Below are positions 1-7,896 of a stretch of DNA of 27,901 nucleotides, piece after piece. The first letter of the stretch is position 1, and each line of letters starts with the position of its first letter. This DNA is from Lingula anatina (taxonomy: Eukaryota > Brachiopoda > Lingulata > Lingulida > Lingulidae), in contig NW_019773825.1 in NCBI RefSeq assembly GCF_001039355.2, positions 508,958 through 536,858 on the forward strand, written 5' to 3'. The notes beneath the pieces were generated by a model. That model searched no databases and had not been told where the DNA came from. It worked only from the letters and a program-made list of their open reading frames with translations. The translations under genes and the position numbers were made by a program.

Positions 1-59
1 ACATGTACTTTCGTCAATTCAATTGTCAAACATTTCTCATCTATGGTGTATTAAAACCA

Positions 60-200
60 ATGCTGTCACTATTTTCGTCGATCGTGTAACTAATCTCGTC
101 AATCGTCAAACTGTTTTCGTCGATTGTGTAACTATTCTCATCGATCGTCTAATCTCGTCGATCGTGTAACTATTCTCATTGATCGTCTCATCGATCGATC
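60..200 (+). repeat. Degenerate short tandem repeat (CGTCGATCGT-based)
   Basis: Variants of TTTTCGTCGATCGTGTAACTA and TCTCATCGATCGTCTAA follow one another. They appear to be subterminal repeats of the foldback element at 170-481. Confidence 0.6.
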
Positions 201-481
201 GCCAGAGGGCGCTGCGGAAGCAACACGTGCTTCTGTCTGTCAATCACGCGGTAATTTTTAACTCAGCCAGCCATGGTCAGAGTTAAGCACAACTAGAAAA
301 TAATGTCCCTACAACCGAATATCTTTTAATTATTAACAACTAAAATTGAAATTGTTGAGAAAATGTTCTTATTTCACTAGCAATCATTTTGTTGTCTGCC
401 ATTTTGATAGTCATGTGATAGGCCAATGTGCTACCGCAGCACCCTCTGGCGATCGATCGATGAGACGATCGACGAGAATAG
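170..481. mobile_element. Foldback element with ~50-bp inverted arms
   Basis: Arms 170-219 and 432-481 are near-complementary and include CATCGATCGATCGCCAGAGG followed by GCGCTGCGG. Degenerate tandem copies of a TCGTCGATCGTGTAACTA-type unit run from about position 70 into the left arm. About 210 bp of unremarkable sequence lie between the arms. The outer left limit is unclear. Confidence 0.65.
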
Positions 482-701
482 ACTCTTGCTGTCCTCTTTA
501 AGTAGACATAACAACCCACTAAAAAGCTTGCCATTTAATTCCAGATTAGATGCTGGATAGATTCCCCACAGGGATTACGCAACCAGCATATTCAAGTGGG
601 AGGGCCATACTTGATCCGCGGATCTGTTTGTCTGCCGTTCTGAATGCGCTCTATGAATCTCTGCCTGGCACAGATGATGGAATCTTTCACTGGTTTAACA
701 G

Positions 702-806
<105 letters not shown>

Positions 807-842
807 GGAAGTGATTACATGCACAAAAAATTGAAGATATTT

Positions 843-2064
843 CATGCACAGCCATGGGAATGCCAACTCTAGGCTAGTACCTAATAGGATAATTGTGAAT
901 GTAGCACTTCATAATTATGTATTTTTCTAATATATAATTTCTTAGGTGTTAATTATTTTAAATTTGTTATCCAACTGGTGATTTAATAAATAATAGATCT
1001 ACAGTTTTTGAACCACTGTGTTGGCAAACCCTAGACAAGGAAAATGTGAATGGGAAGATTAAGAAAATATCACATATTAACCAGTTTTTACTACATGTAC
1101 AAATAACATGCAATGTTAGGGGATAATAAAGGTGTTCCTTTTAAAGGTGAACCTGGGCTTTATCCCTGCAGCTACTGGCATTACCTGACATACAGGAAAT
1201 AATAATAATAACGTTTCTGAAAAAAATATTATACAGTAAATTTTCCCACATGCATCGACATTACAAACATGTGCACTCCAAATTTTGTTCTTATTAGTGA
1301 AAATGAAAACAAGAAAAATACAAATACACTGTACATGCTGTAAGTATAATCAACCAAGCAACACTAATATAAATCCAACCAAGCATTACATGCTAAAAAC
1401 CAAATACCCATTTTTAAATTCAAATAGTCAAGTGGTGCTTTAGGGATCTACAGGGACCCTTCCCACCCTATTAAATGCTATAGACTTTACACCATGTGAC
1501 CACATACTAGCAACACCCTGAAAATCAAAGTGCCACTTGATACAAACTGCTAAAACTTTACATATAAATGAACATAAAAGTGACTTTCTTAATTTTGCTT
1601 TTCTGATTTGGTTGACAATGGCCACTGTACGTGACTTTCAGATGGTGGTACATGTTATATGGTCTATAACTTCCATAAACTGCACAAGGTTATTAATTAA
1701 ATCATGCATAATGTTAGGTCTTACATGTTCATCAGATTAAAACATTCCTGAAAAATAAATAGTCAGTGAGTATACTAGAATATAATGTTTCTCATCAAAC
1801 TGTTCCAATTGCGCTTTGTGATTTGATAAATTTATTGAAAGGTTATTCATCATGTTATTCTTTCTTTGCTGAAATTAGGAGTAAGTCATTAGGATCAATT
1901 ACAAATCAACACTTAATTAACATCACTGAACTTCATATTTGAAATTTTGTATCAAAATAATTTTTCATCTCCAGGAGTGACACATAAAATGTTATTAAAT
2001 CAAGGAAAAGTTTGCATCCAATTATTTCTAATTTTAACAAATGGCAACTTGATAGAATTAATAC
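843..2064. other. No gene recognised; intron or downstream sequence
   Basis: AT-rich DNA beyond the last visible exon of the PEP-synthase-like gene. Apart from a partial exon duplicate at 1148-1280 I see no exon, RNA gene or strong repeat. Given the open phase of exon 16 it is most likely intron. Confidence 0.5.
1148..1280 (-). pseudogene. Partial duplicate of exon 14 with flanking intron
   Basis: On the minus strand TATGTCAG|GTAATGCCAGTAGC and GGGATAAAGCCCAGGTTC repeat the acceptor and first 12-13 codons of exon 14 (2949-3044). The flanking 1185-1280 still resembles 3045-3145. After about codon 12 the similarity ends, so the copy lacks most of the exon and its donor. Confidence 0.8.
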
Positions 2065-2193
2065 CTGTATGTAATCCGGCATTTGTCTGCCTATTTCCCT
2101 GTAGAGGTCGCTAGCCGTGCTGCACTCAGGAAAGGCGTAAGTTTTCAGGCGATCTTCCCACAGCTTCATCAAGTCATAAGAAGCTGACTGAAT
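2065..2193 (-). CDS. PEP-synthase-like gene, exon 16 (last one visible)
   Basis: Acceptor AACTCCAG, donor CAG|GTATTA; 43 codons, phase 0-0. It encodes IQSASYDLMKLWEDRLKTYA ... ASDLYREIGRQMPDYIQ. The open end in phase 0 shows that further exons exist; none was recognised in 1-2064. Confidence 0.82.
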
Positions 2194-2719
2194 CTGGAGT
2201 TTTGAAAAATAAAAGTTTTTTAAAAAATTACTTGTTACACTGCAAAGTTGAGATTTTTTGAAACTCAAAAGTCATATTTTCCCCCACTTAACGTCTATCC
2301 AATAGACACAGAATCACCTTTTGGTAATAATTCTGAACAACTGTTCCTTGAACCATTTGCCAACAGAAGTCATTGCCATGAGAGTAAAAAGGCTTATTTC
2401 TCCACACATAAGTCTTGAAGTTCAATTGTAGCCACTTAACTAGTAGTTGTCTTACTTTTCTCATTCTGATACCATGGATAACTTTGCCAATCAGACCAGA
2501 CTCCCCATTATACTGTATGAGATCCTGCAAAGTTAGGTCTTCTAGTACGCGGCCAAGAATAGCTAGGTCGGCCACCTTTTTATCATTGCCCAGGATGTGG
2601 TTTTGGTACATTATGGCCAAATTCTGGAATAATGTAATGTAATGTAATGCAACTCAAGATATGCCATATCATAATGTAATAATTAACATAATGTCTAAGT
2701 TTAACATAATATTCATTAG

Positions 2720-2791
<72 letters not shown>

Positions 2792-5700
2792 CAGGAACTG
2801 AACAAAATCAAAAGGCAAAGTACAAATCAACAGGGAGTGAGCGCAAAACCAAATTTTGCAGAAAACTTGCTTAATCAATGGTACTAGTAATTCTGTCATG
2901 CAAGCATTTATCATATAAACAGGCATGTTAAGATATGTGTACACTTACATGCAGGCTTATCAAAGGTCTTCCACAAAACGAAGAAGTAAACTTCTGCAGG
3001 TGTGGTTGGAACCTGGGCTTTATCCCTGCTGCTACTGGCATCACCTGACATACATGGAATAATAAGAACATATCTGAAAGATATCTATATTAACAAATTT
3101 TCCCTCACTCATAGATATCACTTTGCTTACAAACACATGCACATAAACTTTTGCATCCCCCTCCCAATTAAAAAAAAAACATATAAGCACATACACTTTA
3201 TATTAAATTCATGAATGACCAGGCAAAGACACATGCATGACCATACAATTTAATGTGGCAAACACACACGCACGCATGCATGCATGCAAGCACATACTCA
3301 CCTGAAGCCCCAGGTCCACAGCACGCAGGAAAGTACTCATACTGAGTGGAGTGAGGGCCCCTGGCATCATCTCTCTGGATTATTTATATAATAATAAAAA
3401 TATTATATATTATATAAAATATAATGTTTTCATTGGCATGTGCTTGTACATAGTCGGATGACACGGGGTGACCAGGGGTAGATATGTAAGCTGACCAGTT
3501 AGTAGCAGTAAAGGAGATCTATCACACAAAGGATCACAAGGACACCTTTTACTAATAACAGTCCGTAATTTCTCCATAAGGTCTTACTCGAACTCAAGTT
3601 CAACTCTGCACAAGAAAGTATGTTAAACTTTACTATTGGCACTGATATATCAATAATGCCATTCTATGCATAAATAAAATCAGATTTTACTAATTTATGT
3701 ACTGTATGGGTGTTACTTTTTCTGGTCACATTAATTAAGACAATTGTTATATTTCATTTCAATTAGTCATAAAATATTCATTTTACATCACATTACTCAA
3801 ATTAATTTAAAACTGAAAGTATGATTCCTCTCCTTGCAGTTTCATCAAATTTTAATTTCAATGAAAATATTTTTGTATCCTTACCCAATATTACAGGTGG
3901 TCCACCATTCCCGATCATAGGACAAAGGGGCATCAAACTCGTGCATCAGCTCCTCTTCTGTCTCCAAGCCAAAGGACGTTATAGGACGAGCCTGACAAAT
4001 GTGTGGAGGAATTTACGACTGCGTTCCCATAAACACATCCTACTATAGCTGGATGGATCTAACTCTGCGGGGCTTCTTGCCAAAGTGTTTTTTAGTGTAA
4101 TCAGCTTAATTGTCTGGCACACCCCCTTGAGTAACTGGGGGAGGGGTGGTAATTGACTATCCTTAATTACCCCCTATTAGCTTGGGTAGGCATGCCAGAC
4201 ATTTAAGCTGCTTTCACTGAATGCACTAAGCGAGAATCCCCACATAGTTAGGTTGCTCCAGCTAGTACGATGGGTTTTAGGGATTGCTCACTACAGTACA
4301 TTATCCTGTTGAAAAACATCTGACTAACATATTCGTCAATGTTTTAATCTCCTACCTTTATACATGATTAAATTCGATGAAATTGATAAACTGCTTATCT
4401 AAGAAATGTGAAATCATGGATAGTTTTCAAATGTTCATCACATTTTTGATATAGTCAGCATTATTGAAAAACTTTGAACCTTAATCAAATGTACAGTAAT
4501 AAATGTACACCTAATCTTCAATGTTCAGTGTTTGTCAGAGCACTCTTGGAAAATTATCAAGTCATCTGGAGTGTATATGGTAATTTCTCTGAGTCATAGA
4601 TTATCAAAGAACATGTTGTCAACATTTGTAGCTGCTGTCCAATTTACAAACATTTTTGTCAGGATTGAAAAAGCTACTTAGACTTTCAGGATACTGTGGC
4701 ATTATGAAAATTATTCCCCTACCTGTAACAAATAAACCTGCCCATTACAAACAGCCCATTCTATGTCTCTTGCATCTCCAAAATATTGCTCAATCTGAAA
4801 AAAAAAATTGGTCCTTATGATATCTGTCACAAAATTCAACAGGTTTATGATATTGCATTGTATTTTTTTTTCATAATTCATAATTCCCACTAGAGAATGC
4901 ATTGGATAACAGACACCTTAAAAATTCAAACCTACTATAAACACACACTATGTAAACATATGCATGTTTGATTCACTAAAATTAAAATGTAGAACAGTTT
5001 TCCAAGAATTCAGATATCTCAAATACAAAAGACTGTGCTTAACAATTATGCTCTTTCGTGGCCAAGCTATTATTGTGTTTGGAACAGACAATTTTTCTTC
5101 ATGTTCTTCATAATATCTTTGCAGCCCATATTTTCAAGGACAGGTGCCCCTACATATGCATGGGTGAAAGTTATGAAGACTGAAAATCCTGAAAATGTAG
5201 TGTTGAGTTTAGATTTGACATTTGATTGAATTGTTATTTATCTGGTAAAACTGTGCATTCTGATATTAATTCTGTTAATTATTATGAGCCGGTGAATTCA
5301 ATTAATTGAGTGTTTCAATTGTGGTGCCATTTAATTGGAAAGAATCAACAAACAGCTTGCACTTTCTTATCACATATAGGCATAATCCTGAAAACTTTGG
5401 CCCATGCAAAAGCCAGCCAGATTACTTACCATAATGCCTATCCTTGCCAGCTCTAAGATGACATCATCAGGAAGACAACATTGCTTTGCTGCTGCCAGCT
5501 CCACTTCTGTAGTCTGAGTCCCTCCTGAGCCTAGTGTACAAATTATGTTGGAAAGTTATAAACAGAAAAACGTAGATTAATTATCGAAATGGAACAGTTA
5601 CCATTTTAAGAGTCAGCTAGCAGAATGACCATTGCATAGTTTCGTTATTGCATTATTCTTATTAAAATGTATGATAAAATGTGAAATTAATCACCTACAG

Positions 5701-7423
5701 TGTATAACAGCTACCTTGATAAAGAAACGAATGCTGCAACATGGAAAGAGACAAAAATTTTCCTGCCTATCTTTATGAATATTTTAATCTATATTATTAT
5801 TGGCACGCTGACTTTTATCCAATTTGCTATGTGAATATTAAACATCTTCAACAATGAAAAACTTAGGGTGAGACTATTTACTTCAATTTTCATCACATGG
5901 AAATTGTTTTATTTACCTGCAACTGACATAACAGACTTCTTGCTGCCTATCGTCTTGTCTTTAATGCTCAATTTATCATCCCAACTTCTGCTGACAGTAA
6001 TAGTATCAGGCTCTGCGATCCCCGACACCACCGACTGAAACGAAAAAAAATCATTGCAGTAATATCAGAAATCCAGATGATGTACATTTGAACACCTAAA
6101 TTACACAAACATTTTAAATACTTTGTAATTATAAACCTTTAGGTAATGTCCTTTATATGCTACACTGCGCATCAATGTCATGCATATTTTTGTTGCACAT
6201 GTATGTAAAAGAACAGAAATATTATGAGGACATTTCCTAAGACAGCATTCACAACAAAGTTGATCCGTGGACTAACTAGTCTGCATATGAAATATGGCAC
6301 GCACTTGACAATGGATTCCTGCCTCCCATGTGCACTGTCCCAGCCACAGCAGAGCAATTAAAACCTTGGCATGCTTTCAAGTGGGTTGTGCCATATTTGA
6401 TCCTCAGATCTGTTAGTCCGTGGATCAACTTGTTCTGAATCCTCCCTAAGACTGTCAGAAGACACCATATACCTACCTCACCCAGACCATAGTTTGCATT
6501 GATGGTAATCACACCAGGATTGGCTGTCAGTGGATCCTGGGTGAACAACACCCCAGAGGCCTCTGATTGGACCATCTCCTGGATAACCACACCCATGAGG
6601 GATTTGATTGGCTGGCCATGCTGTCTATGTGAGATCAAAATATGATTGGCAAATTTTACATCAAACTAAAGGTGCCAGTATTTAAGTCAGATTTGGGAAA
6701 TTTTGAGCACATTGTTCACTATATGCAAAGCAAATATTTTAAATAAAGACATTAATTCATCAAATGAAGCTCTCAGCTAAGAGTGTAAATTACACTGATC
6801 ACAATGAGAAATATATAAATTAAAAAAATATTTCAGTTAAGAACATTCAAAATCCAAAGTACAGGAGTGTTTCAACTGAGCAGGCCTTAACTGCATTGTC
6901 ACTTAAAGTTCTAAACTACCTTCTGTATTCCACTGCTTGGTAGGTACACTGAGAAGCCCAACACTTCATCACTGCTTCAAATACCTGAAATTTCACATTT
7001 GAATAGAGTTGCATCAAATATACTTATTTTATCTCACAGGGTCGTTTTCATCAAGTTCAAATTAATTTTTCTAAATACCATTGTAAAATCAAAAGACAAT
7101 ATTTTTTATATAAAAAACATACCATAAAAATTGTTTTCAACAAAAACATAGGAAGATTTTTTTAATTAAACAAAATAACATTAATAAAGCGGGTAAATTT
7201 TTACAATGAAGGTTCCCCTACCACGAGTACATAGCCAGACCATACCTTGTGAATTCCTTTTATTCCTAGAAATGTTTCCATTTGTCCAGCAGCAGACATC
7301 TCATCACTGTCTTCACCTGAAGCAGATCCAGTGCACATAAATATCTTATTCTGTGACAGATCTTAATTTGTTGGCCAGGTAGAGGTGTAGAATTCACTAT
7401 CAGATTTTAATATATAATGCACA

Positions 7424-7471
<48 letters not shown>

Positions 7472-7860
7472 TGCATGCTCACACACGCATGTGTACATAT
7501 ATACAGGGAGGAGAACTAACATTTTTTTTTATTTATGTGTACTTAACAAAGAATATTGACTTTATCTACAGACAGACTCTTTAGAACCTGTGACGTACCT
7601 ACAGCAGATGATCTCACAGCAAACAGTATTTCTTCATGCTGAGTTCCAAACTCTTTGACCAAGGTCTCCACCAGGCTGCCCTGGACCTCCATACAGAGAG
7701 GGGCAGCAGTGAATGAATCCACCAGCCTCTTACAGCACTCCTGAATATTACCTTTGATTTTCCCACTTAAATGAAAAGAAGCTATTATTTTAGATAGCAT
7801 GTATTATATTGTACACAGCACTGAGATTTACAAGGAGCTGATAGTTTTTAAAGAGCTTTA

Positions 7861-7896
<36 letters not shown>

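Noticed and set aside
205-220. Possible CTCF-like site (CCAGAGGGCGCTGC)
   Set aside because: The match is to the short core only and sits inside a repeated element arm. Motif resemblance alone does not support a regulatory call.
1440-1625. Minus-strand frame with TTTTCAG|GGTGTTGC as a possible next exon of the PEP-synthase-like gene
   Set aside because: No residue pattern of the family and no convincing donor in the right phase. The segment probably is intron.
2583-2944. Open frames rich in Cys-Val
   Set aside because: They read through the (CA)n microsatellite at 2722-2792 and overlap real exon 15 in another frame.
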